DNA of 64,000 nt from Bacteroidota bacterium (GCA_020161455.1 JAIUNZ010000003.1:1-64000), one strand, 5' to 3'. Counted from the first letter of the stretch, positions 18,201 to 29,402 are shown. The notes: generated by a model not told the origin, from the sequence alone. Program-made: numbers and translations.

Positions 18201-18467
18201 ATAAGGTGAAGCACTACTATAGTACAATCTAAGATCTAAACCACTACTATTATAGGTAGCAGCAGTTGTACCAGCATTTTTAGCACTAGTATATGAAATA
18301 TTAGTATCAATATTTCCTGATGGGTTAGTAACATTACTTCCACCTAAAACAGAGAAAGTATAAGTAGCAGTTACTTGTCCCATACTCACTGTGGAAAGCA
18401 AAAGTAAAAACAATTGTAAAAACCAGCTACTTAGTGATTTTTTAGTTAAAAAAGTAATTCTATTCAT
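13899..18467 (-). CDS. Secreted modular type IX secretion system cargo protein, 1522 aa
   Basis: A signal peptide ends near SMGQ. An N-terminal β-domain is followed by a fibronectin-like segment (TTGATLNGTINANG), three tandem modules of exactly 124 residues starting at residues 384, 508 and 632, a second fibronectin-like module (STSFTANWSAV) and a MAM-like segment with YFDDVSIV. The final ~450 residues, including the type A sorting domain ending VTKKVVR, are nearly identical to the neighbouring 1103-aa protein. It is probably a cell-surface or released adhesive or enzyme-associated protein. I see no catalytic motif. Confidence 0.85.
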   Translation of the reverse strand: MNRITFLTKKSLSSWFLQLFLLLLSTVSMGQVTATYTFSVLGGSNVTNPSGNIDTNISYTSAKNAGTTAATYNSSGLDLRLYYSSASPYSGSSINLAANNGVTITGVEFESFSTSYMPTVRYSIGAAGFSASDPIISRIGSTPVYKITGLNITSSMKIRNANTANEQLRMMYIKVTYMPSGPTVTTTAATSVATTGATLNGTINANGVSTAASFDYGTSLSYGSTATASPSTATGTSATSISAAVTSLALNTQYHYRAVGTVSAVPTNGTDMTFYTLAATPGVLVVNNALQTTLDVTVNATTENSNPAATTFAIREGGGQYVQANGTLGATAVWQTAATWGTKTVTGLTTSTTYNFSAKARNGDNVETAFGTSVGGTTLAAQLVDYNRIQFPNTEQTITVGGSLDVYTRAYEPGLTTNSGAQASLKGWVGYSSTNDDPANAVWTWVAATFNAESGDEDEYKATLSGLPIGTYYYAGRFQIGTGPYVYGGTGGNWNNDSVKLNVNPDVVDYANVFTTGSTTITQGETKTIFAQVYEPGVTPGAGAGAGITAQIGYSTSNTTPDGTWTWISAVYNVEVGNNDEYKIDLGTGLAPGTYYIASRFIKSGSSTYVYGGSAGIWNNNSITLTVVADVVDYCNIQYPASGAITEGMTFDIYAQVYEAGVTNPAGQGAGITAQIGYSTTNGTPDGTWTWLSAAYHADGIGANVNNDEYKVTFSGLAPGTYYYASRFIKSGSTTYVYGGTNGSPWSTSGVLTVNVLGTPVAGEATNVESTSFTANWSAVTDAVSYELDVYTLQAGTSVTDNYGFEGDTNFPTGWVGTGYVQNSAGNANTGTYFAGLNATAKYIRTDLITNPTSLSFSYRYSSGTANNTVKVQVSSDGSNWTDYQSYVATGSGASTTYSASTITLNLTGTYYIQWIMTARSGGSFYFDDVSIVSGTPEVKTPIAGSPFTINAASTLYNVTGLNPVTAYHYVVRAVLGAVISPNSNEINVTTTLGTCTWDGSAWSNTTGPTVSIAAIIEGAYDTSTYGGFTAKAVTINTGGSLTVNSGDTVTIVNSLTNSLTAAAVVVENNANLLQNGSSNQNSGSITVKRYSSALKRQDYTLWSSPVAGQQLQSFSPGTLSNRFYTYDTSTNQYAAVTTPSATNFATATGYLIRMPNVYPTTATVWTDGAFVGVPNSGDYNFTMVDGGSGLRFNLVGNPYPSPIDAADFVGNTTNATNTTGTLYFWRKTNNAASPSYCTWTTGGFVSNGEAEVYDPNGVIQTGQGFFVEGTGSGTTVAFNNTMRTDNHANQFFRISSEVERHRIWLNATGADGLFSQTMVGYMSDATNGYDATIDGKYINDGSIALTSLIDATPYAIQGRSMPFDAADIVPMQFKAATAGTFSIAIDHVDGLFNGSQDIYLRDTQTGMDHDLKASAYTFSSEAGTFDTRFKLVYTAALSVDHPTLDANTIVIYKNENQSFTINSGAIAMASIKVFDIRGRMITTQNNINTTQATITAGQTNQVLLVQVTSVDGATVTKKVVR
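16210..17318 (-). repeat. Three tandem 372-bp coding repeats
   Basis: Module starts at 17318, 16946 and 16574 (each opening VDY) are exactly 372 bp apart. Each module carries VYEPG or a variant, a TWTW(V/I/L) segment, DEYK, GTYY and YVYGG. The third contains a short insertion (DGIGAN). They look like β-sandwich surface modules. Confidence 0.85.
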
Positions 18468-18528
18468 AATTTATTTAGTTTAAAATCTTAGCAGTTATTT
18501 TTTTATCTATGCAACTGCTACAACCTTA

Positions 18529-18558
18529 CAAAAATACATTTTATTTTGAGATAGTCAA
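18529..18558 (-). promoter_or_regulatory. Promoter of the 1522-aa secreted protein gene
   Basis: Leftward TTG (18558-18556), a 19-nt spacer and TATTTTTG (18536-18529) fit the Bacteroidetes promoter pattern, about 60 bp before the start. The 338-bp gap also holds an A-rich tract and a terminator. Confidence 0.6.
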
Positions 18559-18670
18559 AAATACTTGTCAACCTTTTTAATAAAACCGTTGTATGACACA
18601 AATTAACATTTCTTTTAAGGAAAATATAGATTACCTAATTGTTAAATGAAAGAATATACTACCAACAATC

Positions 18671-18707
18671 AAAAAAAAAAAAAAAAAAAAAACAAAAAAA
18701 AAAAAAA
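18671..18707. repeat. Long A-tract (A22-C-A14)
   Basis: A run of 22 A, one C, then 14 A. It lies about 200 bp upstream of the secreted protein gene and just downstream of the DUF3467 terminator. Runs this long are rare in bacterial genomes and are prone to slippage or assembly error. Confidence 0.95.
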
Positions 18708-18753
18708 TTGTCTCCTTAAACTACCAAGCGCACAACTACAAACACAAACCCAA

Positions 18754-18786
18754 TAAAAAACCCTATCAAGTACTTGATAGGGTTTT
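18754..18786 (-). terminator. Terminator of the rpoB-rpoC-DUF3467 transcript
   Basis: The palindrome AAAACCCTATCAAG-TA-CTTGATAGGGTTTT with an extended A-run on its left gives a hairpin plus T-run on the leftward transcript, 20 bp beyond the DUF3467 stop. Confidence 0.85.
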
Positions 18787-18805
18787 AAATGTAAAGAGTA
18801 TGATT

Positions 18806-19117
18806 TTATGCCTGTCCTGCTGGTCCAAAGTTTAATGGAATATTAGGTTGCTCAGAATCTTTTATTTCTCCATTTGCCAATTCATATCTATGAATATTTT
18901 CACCCAGTGCTTTCAAAAATCGTTTAGCATGTTGTGGTGTTAAAATCACTCTAGATTTAACTTTAGCTTTAGGAATACCAGGCATGATTTTAACAAAATC
19001 AATCACAAACTCAGATGCCGAATGATTAATAATAGCTAGATTAGAATAAATTCCGTCTGCTGTAGCCTCATCCAACTCTATGTTAATTTGCCCTTGTTGT
19101 TGATTATCGTCTGCCAT
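18806..19117 (-). CDS. DUF3467 family protein, 103 aa
   Basis: A small acidic cytoplasmic protein containing the DUF3467 pattern: INIELDEATADGIYSNLAII, SEFVIDFVKIMPG, and RVILTPQHAKRFLKALGENI. It lies 3 bp after rpoC on the same strand and is followed by the terminator of the block. I recall the association with rpoC as common in Bacteroidetes, which hints at a role near transcription, but the function is not established. Confidence 0.88.
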   Translation of the reverse strand: MADDNQQQGQINIELDEATADGIYSNLAIINHSASEFVIDFVKIMPGIPKAKVKSRVILTPQHAKRFLKALGENIHRYELANGEIKDSEQPNIPLNFGPAGQA

Positions 19118-19120
19118 AAC

Positions 19121-22100
19121 TTAGTATATATATTCTTCTTTTCTAGACATAATCTCGTTGAAATCATCTTTAGAACCTACAATCGTATGGTCGTATTCTC
19201 TCATACCAGTACCGGCAGGAATTCTATGACCAACAATTACATTTTCTTTCAAGCCTTCTAACGTATCAACTTTACCAGCAACAGCCGCTTCGTTCAACAC
19301 TTTAGTAGTCTCTTGGAACGATGCTGCTGAAATAAATGATTTCGTTTGAAGCGATGCTCTAGTAATACCTTGAAGTACTGGAGTTGCAGTTGCAGTAATT
19401 ACATCACGTGCTACAGCAAGATTTTGATCATTACGTTTTAAAAGTGAATTTTCATCTCTTAACTCACGTGGAGTAACAATTTGTCCTGCTTTCAACACTG
19501 CTGAATCACCTGCATCTTCAATTACTTTCATTCCATACAATTTATTATTCTCTAAAATAAAATCACTAGTATGAATCAATTGTTCTTCTAAGAATAAAGT
19601 ATCTCCTGGATCTTCAACTCTTACTTTACGCATCATTTGACGAATAACAACCTCAAAGTGTTTGTCATTAATTTTTACACCTTGTAAACGATATACTTCT
19701 TGAATTTCATTGACTAAATACTGTTGAACAGCACTTGGTCCTTGAATTCTCAAAATATCTTCAGGTGTAATTGCTCCATCAGATAATGGCATACCAGCCT
19801 TGATAAAGTCGTTTTCTTGAACCAAGATTTGATTGGAAAGTTTTACTAAATACTTTTTAACTTCACCAAATTTTGACTCAACAACAACTTCTCGATTACC
19901 TCTTTTAATTTTACCAAAAGAAACAACACCATCAATTTCAGTAACTACCGCAGGATTTGAAGGATTACGAGCTTCTAACAACTCTGTAATTCTTGGTAAA
20001 CCTCCAGTAATATCGCCTGTTTTAGACGAACGACGTGGAATCTTCACAAGAATTTTTCCTGCTTTAATTTTCTCGCCATCTTCAACCATAAGGTGAGCAC
20101 CCACTGGTAAATTATACGTTCGCATTAGTTCACCATCTTTACCATAGATATGTAAAGTTGGGATTAATTTTTTATTTCTTCCTTCTGAAATTACTTTTTC
20201 TTGGAAACCAGTTTGCTCATCAATTTCAACCATAAACGATTGTCCTTGCTCTAAATCTTCGTAACCAATTTTTCCTGTAAATTCAGAAATAATTACTCCA
20301 TTGTATGGGTCCCATTTACAGATAGTTTCTCCTTTTCCAACGATTTGACCATCTTTAACGAAGATACTTGAACCATAAGGAATGTTATGAGAGTTTAATA
20401 ATATTCCTGTTTTCTCATCTACTAATTTTAATTCCGTAGAACGAGAAATAACAATATCAACAGTGTTTCCTTCTCCATCTTCACCTTTCACGGTCTTCAA
20501 GTCTTCAATTTCAAGTCTTCCTCCAAAACGTGTTACAATACTCGATTCTTCAGACAAACCTCCAGCAACTCCACCAACGTGGAATGTACGAAGAGTCAAC
20601 TGTGTTCCTGGCTCACCAATAGACTGTGCAGCAATAACTCCAACAGCTTCTCCTTTTTGTGTCATTTTACCAGTAGCTAAATTTCTACCATAACATTTGG
20701 CACATATTCCTTTTTTAGCTTCACACGTTAAAGGCGAACGAACATCCACTCTTTCAAGAGGCGTTGCTTCAATAGCTTTAACAATAGCTTCCGTAATTTG
20801 AACACCAGCCTCAACTAAAACAGTGTTATCTAAAGGATTAACAACATCTTGTAATGCTACACGTCCTAAGATTCTTTCGCCTAAAGTTTCAACGATTTCT
20901 TCATTTTTCTTTAGTGCAGAAACTTCAATTCCTCTTAAAGTACCACAGTCAACAGAGTTTACAATTACATCTTGAGAAACGTCATGCAACCTTCTTGTTA
21001 AATATCCTGCATCGGCAGTTTTAAGAGCCGTATCCGCAAGACCTTTACGAGCACCGTGAGTAGAGATAAAGTATTCAAGGATAGAAAGACCTTCTTTAAA
21101 GTTAGAAAGAATTGGGTTTTCAATAATTTCACCACCTCCAGCGGTTGATTTTTTAGGCTTAGCCATCAAACCACGCATACCGGTTAACTGACGAATTTGT
21201 TCTTTAGAACCACGCGCTCCAGAATCAAGCATCATATATACAGAGTTAAATCCTTGTTGATCTTCTCTAATATTTTTCATTGCTAACTCCGTTAACATCG
21301 CGTTAGTAGAAGTCCAAACATCAATTACTTGGTTATAACGTTCGTTATTTGTAATTAATCCCATGTTATAATTCATGGTGATTCCTTCTACTTGTTCACG
21401 CGCATCTGCGATTAACTCGCCTTTTCTTGCAGGAATTATAATATCACCTAACGAGAACGATAAACCTCCACGGAATGCAAATTTATACCCCATATCTTTC
21501 ATGTTATCCAAGAAAGCTGCCGTTGTTGGAACATCAGTTACGGCAAGAATTTTACCAATAATATCACGTAGAGATTTCTTGGTTAAAACTTCATTTATAT
21601 ATCCTGCTGCCGAAGGTACTACTTCATTAAATAATACTCTACCCGCAGTAGTTTGAATAATTTTATATACTAGTTCGCCATTTTCGTTAAAGTCTTTTGC
21701 TCTAATTTTCACTCTAGCATTCAATTCAACTCTACCTTCATTTATGGCAATATTACATTCTTCTGCAGAATAGAATGTTAATCCTTCTCCCAAAATAGGA
21801 TGTTCAGGAGTTGACAATCTTTCTTTAGTCATATAGTATAAACCAAGAACCATATCCTGAGAAGGAACCGTGATTGGCGCACCATTTGCAGGATTCAAGA
21901 TATTATGAGATGCCAACATTAATAATTGTGCTTCTAAAATAGCTTCTGGTCCTAGTGGTAAGTGAACTGCCATCTGGTCACCATCAAAATCCGCATTAAA
22001 TGCCGTACATACTAATGGGTGTAATTGAATAGCTTTTCCTTCAATAAGTTTAGGCTGGAATGCCTGAATACCAAGTCTGTGTAATGTAGGAGCACGATTT

Positions 22101-23431
22101 AGCAATACTGGATGTCCTTTGATTACATTTTCTAAAATATCCCAAACTACTGGCTCTTTTTTGTCAATTATTTTCTTAGCCGATTTAACTGTCTTAACGA
22201 TTCCTCTTTCGATTAATTTACGAATAACGAATGGTTTGTACAATTCAGCTGCCATATCTTTTGGCAAACCACATTCAAACAATTTCATTTCTGGTCCAAC
22301 AACAATTACCGAACGTGCAGAATAATCGACACGTTTTCCTAATAAGTTTTGACGGAAACGACCTTGTTTACCTTTCAAGGAATCAGAAAGTGATTTTAAT
22401 GGTCTGTTTGATTCTGTTTTAACCGCAGAAGCCTTACGAGTGTTGTCAAATAATGAATCTACTGATTCTTGCAACATACGTTTTTCGTTTCTCAAGATTA
22501 CTTCTGGAGCTTTAATTTCCATCAATCTTTTTAAACGGTTGTTACGGATGATTACTCTTCGGTACAAATCATTCAAATCGGAAGTAGCAAAACGACCGCC
22601 ATCAAGTGGCACAAGTGGACGTAATTCTGGTGGAATAACTGGAATAGCTTTTAGAATCATCCATTCAGGACGATTTTCTCTATTTAAGTTGGCTTCACGA
22701 AATGCTTCAACAACTTGTAGTCTTTTTAAAGCTTCTGTTTTTCTTTGTTTTGATGTTTCGTTGTTTGCATTATGTCTTAATTCGTATGACAAAGCATCCA
22801 AATCAGTACGTGCTAATAAATCCATAATACATTCAGCACCCATTTTGGCGATGAATTTGTTTGGATCAGTATCATCTAAATATTGATTTTCCATCGGAAG
22901 TGTATCTAAAATATTTAGATATTCTTCTTCGGTTAAAAAGTCTAATCTTTCAAGCGATTCACCTTCCGCTGTTTTGGCAATACCCGATTGAATTACTACA
23001 TATCTTTCGTAGTAAATAATCATGTCTAATTTCTTAGATGGCAAACCTAATATATAACCTATTTTGTTTGGTAACGAACGGAAATACCAAATATGAGCAA
23101 TTGGCACAACAAGGTTAATGTGTCCTACTCTATCTCTACGTACTTTTTTCTCCGTTACTTCAACACCACAACGGTCACAAACGATTCCTTTATAACGGAT
23201 TCTTTTGTATTTTCCACAAGCACATTCAAAATCTTTTACAGGACCGAAAATACGCTCACAGAAAAGTCCATCACGTTCTGGTTTATGCGTTCTATAGTTT
23301 ATGGTTTCAGGTTTTAAAACTTCACCTCTAGACTCTGCCAAAATAGCTTCTGGAGAAGCTAAACCAATTGAAATTCTATCAAATCTTTTGATAGTATTTT
23401 TGGTGTCTTTATTATTTCTATTATTCATCAT
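19121..23431 (-). CDS. rpoC: DNA-directed RNA polymerase subunit β'
   Basis: Full-length β' of 1436 aa. The N-terminal zinc finger uses Cys70, Cys72, Cys85 and Cys88. The catalytic magnesium-binding motif NADFDGD is at residues 479-485, with Asp481, Asp483 and Asp485. The C-terminal half contains the second zinc site ([13 protein letters not shown]) and the bridge/trigger regions ([13 protein letters not shown]). It follows rpoB after a 253-bp spacer that holds a hairpin, and it is followed directly by DUF3467. Confidence 0.99.
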   Translation of the reverse strand: MMNNRNNKDTKNTIKRFDRISIGLASPEAILAESRGEVLKPETINYRTHKPERDGLFCERIFGPVKDFECACGKYKRIRYKGIVCDRCGVEVTEKKVRRDRVGHINLVVPIAHIWYFRSLPNKIGYILGLPSKKLDMIIYYERYVVIQSGIAKTAEGESLERLDFLTEEEYLNILDTLPMENQYLDDTDPNKFIAKMGAECIMDLLARTDLDALSYELRHNANNETSKQRKTEALKRLQVVEAFREANLNRENRPEWMILKAIPVIPPELRPLVPLDGGRFATSDLNDLYRRVIIRNNRLKRLMEIKAPEVILRNEKRMLQESVDSLFDNTRKASAVKTESNRPLKSLSDSLKGKQGRFRQNLLGKRVDYSARSVIVVGPEMKLFECGLPKDMAAELYKPFVIRKLIERGIVKTVKSAKKIIDKKEPVVWDILENVIKGHPVLLNRAPTLHRLGIQAFQPKLIEGKAIQLHPLVCTAFNADFDGDQMAVHLPLGPEAILEAQLLMLASHNILNPANGAPITVPSQDMVLGLYYMTKERLSTPEHPILGEGLTFYSAEECNIAINEGRVELNARVKIRAKDFNENGELVYKIIQTTAGRVLFNEVVPSAAGYINEVLTKKSLRDIIGKILAVTDVPTTAAFLDNMKDMGYKFAFRGGLSFSLGDIIIPARKGELIADAREQVEGITMNYNMGLITNNERYNQVIDVWTSTNAMLTELAMKNIREDQQGFNSVYMMLDSGARGSKEQIRQLTGMRGLMAKPKKSTAGGGEIIENPILSNFKEGLSILEYFISTHGARKGLADTALKTADAGYLTRRLHDVSQDVIVNSVDCGTLRGIEVSALKKNEEIVETLGERILGRVALQDVVNPLDNTVLVEAGVQITEAIVKAIEATPLERVDVRSPLTCEAKKGICAKCYGRNLATGKMTQKGEAVGVIAAQSIGEPGTQLTLRTFHVGGVAGGLSEESSIVTRFGGRLEIEDLKTVKGEDGEGNTVDIVISRSTELKLVDEKTGILLNSHNIPYGSSIFVKDGQIVGKGETICKWDPYNGVIISEFTGKIGYEDLEQGQSFMVEIDEQTGFQEKVISEGRNKKLIPTLHIYGKDGELMRTYNLPVGAHLMVEDGEKIKAGKILVKIPRRSSKTGDITGGLPRITELLEARNPSNPAVVTEIDGVVSFGKIKRGNREVVVESKFGEVKKYLVKLSNQILVQENDFIKAGMPLSDGAITPEDILRIQGPSAVQQYLVNEIQEVYRLQGVKINDKHFEVVIRQMMRKVRVEDPGDTLFLEEQLIHTSDFILENNKLYGMKVIEDAGDSAVLKAGQIVTPRELRDENSLLKRNDQNLAVARDVITATATPVLQGITRASLQTKSFISAASFQETTKVLNEAAVAGKVDTLEGLKENVIVGHRIPAGTGMREYDHTIVGSKDDFNEIMSRKEEYIY

Positions 23432-23643
23432 AGTTTTTACTATTGATTTATTTGCAATTAAAATTGAATTTTAGATTTATGATTTTCCTCTCAAAAAAAG
23501 AGTATTTCATTCAGCTACTACCTCGAATTACTTCTCTAAACTTCAAGCCTCTTTCATCCTAAAGTGCTAGTTATATAACGTAAGCTATATAAAAAATCGG
23601 AACGGTTTACGGGTATAAATCTTTAAAAACTTATTATAAATAA

Positions 23644-23676
23644 GTATTCAGCCTCAACTAAATTGAGACTGAATAC
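23644..23676 (-). promoter_or_regulatory. Hairpin between rpoB and rpoC
   Basis: GTATTCAG pairs with CTGAATAC, and after one mismatch CTCAA pairs with TTGAG. It lies 8 bp beyond the rpoB stop and only a short U-rich stretch follows it, so it is more likely a weak terminator, attenuator or processing site than a full stop. Confidence 0.5.
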
Positions 23677-23684
23677 CACATTTT

Positions 23685-26600
23685 TTATTCTTCTAATCTG
23701 ATGTCTAATCCAAGACCTTTCAATTCATGCATCAATACATTGAATGATTCTGGCAATCCTGGTTCTGGCATGGTTTCTCCTTTTACGATTGCTTCGTAAG
23801 TTTTCGCTCTACCAATTACGTCATCCGATTTAACGGTCAAAATTTCTCTAAGCGTGCTTGATGCGCCATAAGCTTCAAGTGCCCAAACCTCCATTTCTCC
23901 AAAACGCTGACCTCCAAATTGTGCTTTACCACCCAATGGTTGTTGTGTAATAAGAGAGTATGGACCGATAGAACGTGCGTGCATTTTATCATCCACCATA
24001 TGTCCAAGTTTCAACATATAGATCACTCCAACAGTTGCTGCTTGGTGGAAACGTTCTCCTGTTCCTCCATCGTAAAGATAAGTATGTCCAAATCTTGGGA
24101 TTCCTGCTTCATCAGTCAATTCATTAATTTGATCTAAAGTTGCACCGTCAAAAATTGGAGTGGCAAACTTTCTACCCAAATTCATTCCTGCCCAACCTAA
24201 AACCGTTTCATAAATCTGACCGATATTCATACGAGATGGTACACCAAGTGGATTCAAAACAATATCTACTGGAGTTCCATCTTCTAAAAATGGCATATCT
24301 TCATGACGAACGATACGAGCAACAATACCTTTGTTACCGTGACGACCCGCCATTTTATCTCCAACTTTTAATTTACGTTTTTTAGCAATGTAAACTTTCG
24401 CTAATTTTAAAATTCCAGCTGGTAATTCATCTCCAACAGTGATTGTAAATTTCTCTCTTCTTAAAGCACCTTGTAAATCGTTTAATTTGATTTTATAGTT
24501 GTGAATTAAGTCGTTTACTAATCTATTAGTTTCATCATCAGAAACCCATTGTCCTTTTGTTAAGTGAGCGAAATCTTCAACTGCATGTAACATTTTTTGA
24601 GTGAATTTTTTACCTTTTGGCAATACTTCTTCTCCTAAATCGTTCATTACACCTTGCGATGTTTTTCCGTTTACAATGTTGAATAATTTATCAACTAATT
24701 TGTCTTTTAATTCAACAAATTTTGTTTCATACTCCATTTCTAGAGAGGACAAATCATCTTTATCTTTAGTACGTTTCTTTTTATCTTTTACAGCTCTAGC
24801 AAATAATTTTTTGTCTAAAACCACACCATGTAACGATGGAGAAGCTTTTAAAGAAGCGTCTTTTACATCACCTGCTTTGTCACCAAAGATAGCACGTAAT
24901 AATTTTTCTTCTGGAGTTGGATCAGACTCGCCTTTTGGAGTAATTTTTCCGATTAGGATGTCGCCAGGTTTTACTTCGGCACCAATTCTAATCATTCCAT
25001 TTTCATCCAAATCTTTAGTAGCTTCTTCAGAAACGTTAGGAATATCATTTGTTAACTCTTCGTTACCTAATTTAGTATCTCTTACTTCTAATGAATAATC
25101 ATCAACATGGATAGAAGTAAAGATATCATCACGAACAACTTTCTCGGAAATTACGATTGCATCCTCAAAGTTGTATCCTTTCCATGGCATAAACGCCACT
25201 TTCAAGTTACGACCAATAGCTAATTCTCCATTTTGAGTTGCATAACCTTCACAAAGAACTTGACCTTTAGTAACTCTATCACCTTTCCTAACAATTGGTT
25301 TTAGGTTAATAGACGTACTTTGATTTGTTTTTCTAAATTTAATTAATTGATATGTCTTTTCATCGGAGTCAAAACTTACCATTCTTTCTTCTTCAGTTCT
25401 GTCGTATTTGATGGTAATCATATTAGCATCAACATACTCTACAGTTCCGTTTCCTTCTGCATTAATTAATACTCTTGAATCAGACGCTACTTGTCTTTCT
25501 AATCCTGTTCCAACAATTGGAGCTTCAGGACGTAACAATGGCACCGCTTGACGCATCATGTTAGATCCCATCAAAGCACGGTTCGCATCATCATGTTCTA
25601 AGAAAGGAATTAATGATGCCGAAATTGAAGCAATCTGATTTGGAGCAACGTCAGTATAATGAATCTCAGATGGATCAACTACTGGGAAATCGCCTTCTTC
25701 ACGGGCAATAACTTTGTCAGCAGTAATTTTACCTTTTGCATCCATTTCAATGTTTGCCTGAGCAATCATTTTTCCTTCTTCTTCTTCAGCGCTTAAATAA
25801 ATTGCTTCTGAAGTTAAGTCAACTACTCCATTGGTTACTTTTCTATATGGAGTTTCAATGAATCCCATTCCATTAACTTTAGCATATACACCAAGTGATG
25901 AAATAAGTCCAATGTTTGGTCCTTCAGGAGTTTCAATTGGACATAAACGACCATAATGCGTATAGTGAACGTCACGAACCTCGAAACCTGCTCTTTCTCT
26001 AGATAAACCTCCAGGTCCAAGTGCTGAAAGACGACGTTTGTGTGTAATCTCAGCTAATGGATTGGTTTGATCCATAAATTGAGACAACTGGTTTGTACCA
26101 AAGAAAGAGTTGATAACCGATGACAATGTTTTAGCATTAATCAAATCGATTGGTGTAAACACCTCGTTATCTCTAACGTTCATTCTTTCTCTAATAGTTC
26201 TAGCCATACGAGCAAGACCTACACCGAATTGTTGTGACAATTGTTCACCAACTGTTCTAACACGACGGTTTGATAAGTGATCAATATCATCAATATCTGC
26301 TTTCGCATTGATTAATTCAATCAAATATTTGATGATGGTAATGATATCTTCTTTTGTTAAAACTTGTTTTTCCATCGGAATATCCAAGTTTAACTTTTTG
26401 TTCATTCTATAACGACCAACTTCACCTAAATTATAACGTTGGTCTGAGAAGAATAATTTATCGATAATACCACGAGCAGTTTCTTCATCAGGCGGTTCTG
26501 CATTACGCAATTGTCTGTAAATATGCTCAACGGCTTCTTTTTCTGAGTTTGTTGGGTCTTTTTGTAACGTATTGTGAATGATAGCATAATCAACTTGATT

Positions 26601-27500
26601 GTTATCCTCTTTATGTAACAAAATAGATTTTACATTAGAATCGATGATTTCTTCAACATTATCTTTATCGATAATCGTATCACGGTCTAATATAATTTCA
26701 TTTCTTTCGATAGAAACTACTTCACCTGTATCTTCATCCACGAAATCTTCGTGCCATGTGTTCAATACACGTGCTGCTAATCTTCTACCAATATATTTTT
26801 TAAGTCCTGTTTTTGAAACTTTAATTTCTTCGGCAAGGTCAAATATTTCAAGAATATCTTTATCTCTTTCAAATCCAATAGCACGTAAAAGAGTAGTAAC
26901 AGGTAATTTTTTCTTTCTATCAATATAAGCATACATTACGTTATTTATATCGGTAGCAAATTCTATCCAAGAACCTTTAAAAGGAATTACTCTGGCAGAA
27001 TACAGTTTTGTTCCATTAGCATGGAATGATTGTCCAAAGAATACACCAGGCGAACGGTGTAATTGAGAAACAACAACTCTTTCTGCTCCATTTATTACGA
27101 ATGTTCCGCTTGGAGTCATGTATGGTATCGTTCCTAAATAAACATCTTGAACGATTGTTTCAAAATCCTCATGTTCAGGATCTGTACAATACAATTTCAA
27201 TCTTGCTTTTAAAGGTACGCTATAGGTTAAACCTCTATCGATACATTCTTCAATTGTATATCTTGGAGGATCTACAAAATAATCAAGAAATTCTAAAACG
27301 AATTGGTTTCTTGTATCAGTTATTGGGAAGTTTTCCATGAAGGTGTTATATAACCCTTCGTTGCCTCTCTCATCCGATTTTGTTTCTAATTGAAAAAAAT
27401 CTTTAAACGATTTCACCTGAACATCTAGAAAATCTGGATATTGTGGAATGTTTTTTGTTGAGGCAAAATTCAATCTTTCAGTCTGATTTGTTATCATCAA
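23685..27500 (-). CDS. rpoB: DNA-directed RNA polymerase subunit β
   Basis: Full-length β of 1271 aa. The rifampicin region reads [20 protein letters not shown], with Asp477, His487 and Ser492 in the positions of E. coli D516, H526 and S531, so the usual resistance sites look wild type. The C-terminal part contains the [22 protein letters not shown] and [20 protein letters not shown] segments. The first codon is followed by [11 protein letters not shown], and a second Met lies at the next codon. It is preceded by a 262-bp spacer with a strong hairpin after rplL. Confidence 0.99.
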   Translation of the reverse strand: MMITNQTERLNFASTKNIPQYPDFLDVQVKSFKDFFQLETKSDERGNEGLYNTFMENFPITDTRNQFVLEFLDYFVDPPRYTIEECIDRGLTYSVPLKARLKLYCTDPEHEDFETIVQDVYLGTIPYMTPSGTFVINGAERVVVSQLHRSPGVFFGQSFHANGTKLYSARVIPFKGSWIEFATDINNVMYAYIDRKKKLPVTTLLRAIGFERDKDILEIFDLAEEIKVSKTGLKKYIGRRLAARVLNTWHEDFVDEDTGEVVSIERNEIILDRDTIIDKDNVEEIIDSNVKSILLHKEDNNQVDYAIIHNTLQKDPTNSEKEAVEHIYRQLRNAEPPDEETARGIIDKLFFSDQRYNLGEVGRYRMNKKLNLDIPMEKQVLTKEDIITIIKYLIELINAKADIDDIDHLSNRRVRTVGEQLSQQFGVGLARMARTIRERMNVRDNEVFTPIDLINAKTLSSVINSFFGTNQLSQFMDQTNPLAEITHKRRLSALGPGGLSRERAGFEVRDVHYTHYGRLCPIETPEGPNIGLISSLGVYAKVNGMGFIETPYRKVTNGVVDLTSEAIYLSAEEEEGKMIAQANIEMDAKGKITADKVIAREEGDFPVVDPSEIHYTDVAPNQIASISASLIPFLEHDDANRALMGSNMMRQAVPLLRPEAPIVGTGLERQVASDSRVLINAEGNGTVEYVDANMITIKYDRTEEERMVSFDSDEKTYQLIKFRKTNQSTSINLKPIVRKGDRVTKGQVLCEGYATQNGELAIGRNLKVAFMPWKGYNFEDAIVISEKVVRDDIFTSIHVDDYSLEVRDTKLGNEELTNDIPNVSEEATKDLDENGMIRIGAEVKPGDILIGKITPKGESDPTPEEKLLRAIFGDKAGDVKDASLKASPSLHGVVLDKKLFARAVKDKKKRTKDKDDLSSLEMEYETKFVELKDKLVDKLFNIVNGKTSQGVMNDLGEEVLPKGKKFTQKMLHAVEDFAHLTKGQWVSDDETNRLVNDLIHNYKIKLNDLQGALRREKFTITVGDELPAGILKLAKVYIAKKRKLKVGDKMAGRHGNKGIVARIVRHEDMPFLEDGTPVDIVLNPLGVPSRMNIGQIYETVLGWAGMNLGRKFATPIFDGATLDQINELTDEAGIPRFGHTYLYDGGTGERFHQAATVGVIYMLKLGHMVDDKMHARSIGPYSLITQQPLGGKAQFGGQRFGEMEVWALEAYGASSTLREILTVKSDDVIGRAKTYEAIVKGETMPEPGLPESFNVLMHELKGLGLDIRLEE

Positions 27501-27703
27501 TGGACAAAATTTTGATTTAAAAAAGTAATTTTTTGTGTGTAAAACACTGTTTAATCTATACTTTCCTTTTCTTTTAAAACCAATACATCTTTAAAAACAA
27601 ACCAGGAAAATAGTCAATTTTTTTCTTCGTATTGATTAAAAACTTTTTCGTATTTTAAAATTATTAAGCTAAAAAACTTGATAATTTCATTATACGAAAA
27701 ATG

Positions 27704-27741
27704 GTTTAGGTCTTTGAGCGCTTTACTCAAGACCTAAACCT
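27704..27741 (-). promoter_or_regulatory. Strong hairpin between rplL and rpoB (attenuator-like)
   Basis: GGTTTAGGTCT and TGAG on the left pair with CTCA and AGACCTAAACC on the right (15 bp with one bulged T). On the leftward transcript it is followed by ATTTTTCG. The position matches the known rplL-rpoB attenuation/processing site of E. coli. Confidence 0.6.
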
Positions 27742-27762
27742 AGCTTTCAAACTGGTGTTTTG

Positions 27763-28137
27763 TTATTTCAACTCAACAACAGCTCCAGCTTCTTCTAAAG
27801 ATTTTTTCAAACCTTCAGCTTCTGCTTTAGTAACACCTTCTTTGATGTTAGATGGAGCACCATCAACAAGATCTTTTGCTTCTTTTAAGCCAAGACCTGT
27901 TAATTCTTTAACCGCTTTTACAACAGCTAATTTAGAAGCACCAGCTTCTTTCAATACTACTGTAAATTCAGTTTGCTCTTCTGCAGCGCCACCGTCGCCA
28001 CCACCTGGACCAGCCATTACAACTGCAGCTGCAGCTGGCTCGATACCATACTCATCTTTTAATATTGTTGCTAATTCATTAACTTCTTTTACAGTTAAGT
28101 TAACTAATTGTTCTGCGAATTGTTTCAAATCTGCCAT
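27763..28137 (-). CDS. rplL: 50S ribosomal protein L7/L12
   Basis: 124 aa. The N-terminal dimerisation part is followed by an Ala/Gly-rich hinge ([20 protein letters not shown]) and the conserved C-terminal domain ([25 protein letters not shown]). It forms the ribosomal stalk that recruits translational GTPases. It lies downstream of rplJ as usual. Confidence 0.98.
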   Translation of the reverse strand: MADLKQFAEQLVNLTVKEVNELATILKDEYGIEPAAAAVVMAGPGGGDGGAAEEQTEFTVVLKEAGASKLAVVKAVKELTGLGLKEAKDLVDGAPSNIKEGVTKAEAEGLKKSLEEAGAVVELK

Positions 28138-28192
28138 TTTTTCTATCGTTTAAAATGTTCTTTAATTTATTTATTTTTTAGTCTGCTTTACT

Positions 28193-28687
28193 CTATTCTT
28201 CAGATTTACCTTCAGCGTTATTTAACAAGGCAGAAAGCACTCGTTTAGCTGGAGATTGTAGTAATCCAATAATTTCGCCAATAACCTCAGCTCTTGATTT
28301 AATAGAAGCAAGACGATCTAAATTCTCATCTCCTATATAAACATCTTCAGTTATATAAGCTCCCTTCAAAATAGGTTTTTGTCCTTTTTTACGGAACTCT
28401 TTAATGATTTTTGCTGGAGCATTTGCTACATCTGAAATCATTATTGACGTATTACCTTTTAATGTAGAGGGTAAGTCCCCAAAATCTACATCTGAAGCTT
28501 CCATTGCTTTTTCAAGCAAGGTATTTTTAACCACTTCTAATTTAATACCTGCTTTAAAACAAGCTCTTCTTAAATTTGAAGTTGTTTCTGCATCTAGTCC
28601 TGATGTGTCTGTTAAATAAACAACACTTACACCCGCTAACTTTGCAGTTAAATCTTCTATTGCGATTGATTTTTCTTCTCTAGTCAT
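28193..28687 (-). CDS. rplJ: 50S ribosomal protein L10
   Basis: 164 aa. It opens TREEKSIAIEDLTAKLAGVS, the typical L10 start, with the RNA-binding segment LRRACFKAGIKLEVVKNTL. It anchors the L7/L12 dimers to the ribosome. The spacer to rplA is only 22 bp, leaving little room for the L10-binding leader known from E. coli. Confidence 0.97.
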   Translation of the reverse strand: MTREEKSIAIEDLTAKLAGVSVVYLTDTSGLDAETTSNLRRACFKAGIKLEVVKNTLLEKAMEASDVDFGDLPSTLKGNTSIMISDVANAPAKIIKEFRKKGQKPILKGAYITEDVYIGDENLDRLASIKSRAEVIGEIIGLLQSPAKRVLSALLNNAEGKSEE

Positions 28688-28709
28688 AATAAAATTTGTT
28701 AACTACCAA

Positions 28710-29399
28710 TTATACTGCTTTAGGATCTAAAGCAATAGCAGGACTCATTGTACTTGATAAGTAAATAGACTTAATGTAAGTACCTTTAGCTGCAGTTGGT
28801 TTCATTTTAATTAATGTTTGAATAATTTCATGAGCATTATCAACAATTTTGTCGGCATCAAAAGAAATTCTTCCAATTCCTGCATGAACAATACCTGTTT
28901 TATCTACTTTGAAATCTATTTTACCTGCTTTTACTTCAGCAACTGCTTTACCAATTTCCATAGTTACAGTTCCTGTTTTTGGGTTTGGCATTAAACCTCT
29001 TGGACCTAATACTCGTCCTAAAGGACCTAATTTACCCATAATAGCAGGCATAGTGATGATTACATCAACATCTGTCCAACCATCTTTAATTTTTTGAAGG
29101 TAATCGTCTAACCCTACATAGTCGGCGCCAGCAGCTTTTGCTTCTTCTTCTTTATCTGGAGTAACTAAAGCTAATACTTTAGTATCTTTTCCAGTACCAT
29201 GTGGAAGGGTAACAACACCTCTTACCATTTGATTTGCTTTTCTTGGATCAACTCCTAGACGAACAGCAATATCAACTGATTCATCAAATTTTGCAGAAGC
29301 AACAGATTTCAATAAAGATGAAGCATCTTTAAGTGAATACATTTTGTTTCTTTCAATTTTTGAAGCAGCTTCTTTTTGTTTTTTTGTCAATTTTGCCAT
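28710..29399 (-). CDS. rplA: 50S ribosomal protein L1
   Basis: 229 aa. The family signature [15 protein letters not shown] is present, with the N-terminal segment [21 protein letters not shown]1 forms the mobile stalk near the E site. It follows rplK by 3 bp. Confidence 0.98.
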   Translation of the reverse strand: MAKLTKKQKEAASKIERNKMYSLKDASSLLKSVASAKFDESVDIAVRLGVDPRKANQMVRGVVTLPHGTGKDTKVLALVTPDKEEEAKAAGADYVGLDDYLQKIKDGWTDVDVIITMPAIMGKLGPLGRVLGPRGLMPNPKTGTVTMEIGKAVAEVKAGKIDFKVDKTGIVHAGIGRISFDADKIVDNAHEIIQTLIKMKPTAAKGTYIKSIYLSSTMSPAIALDPKAV

Positions 29400-29402
29400 T
29401 TC

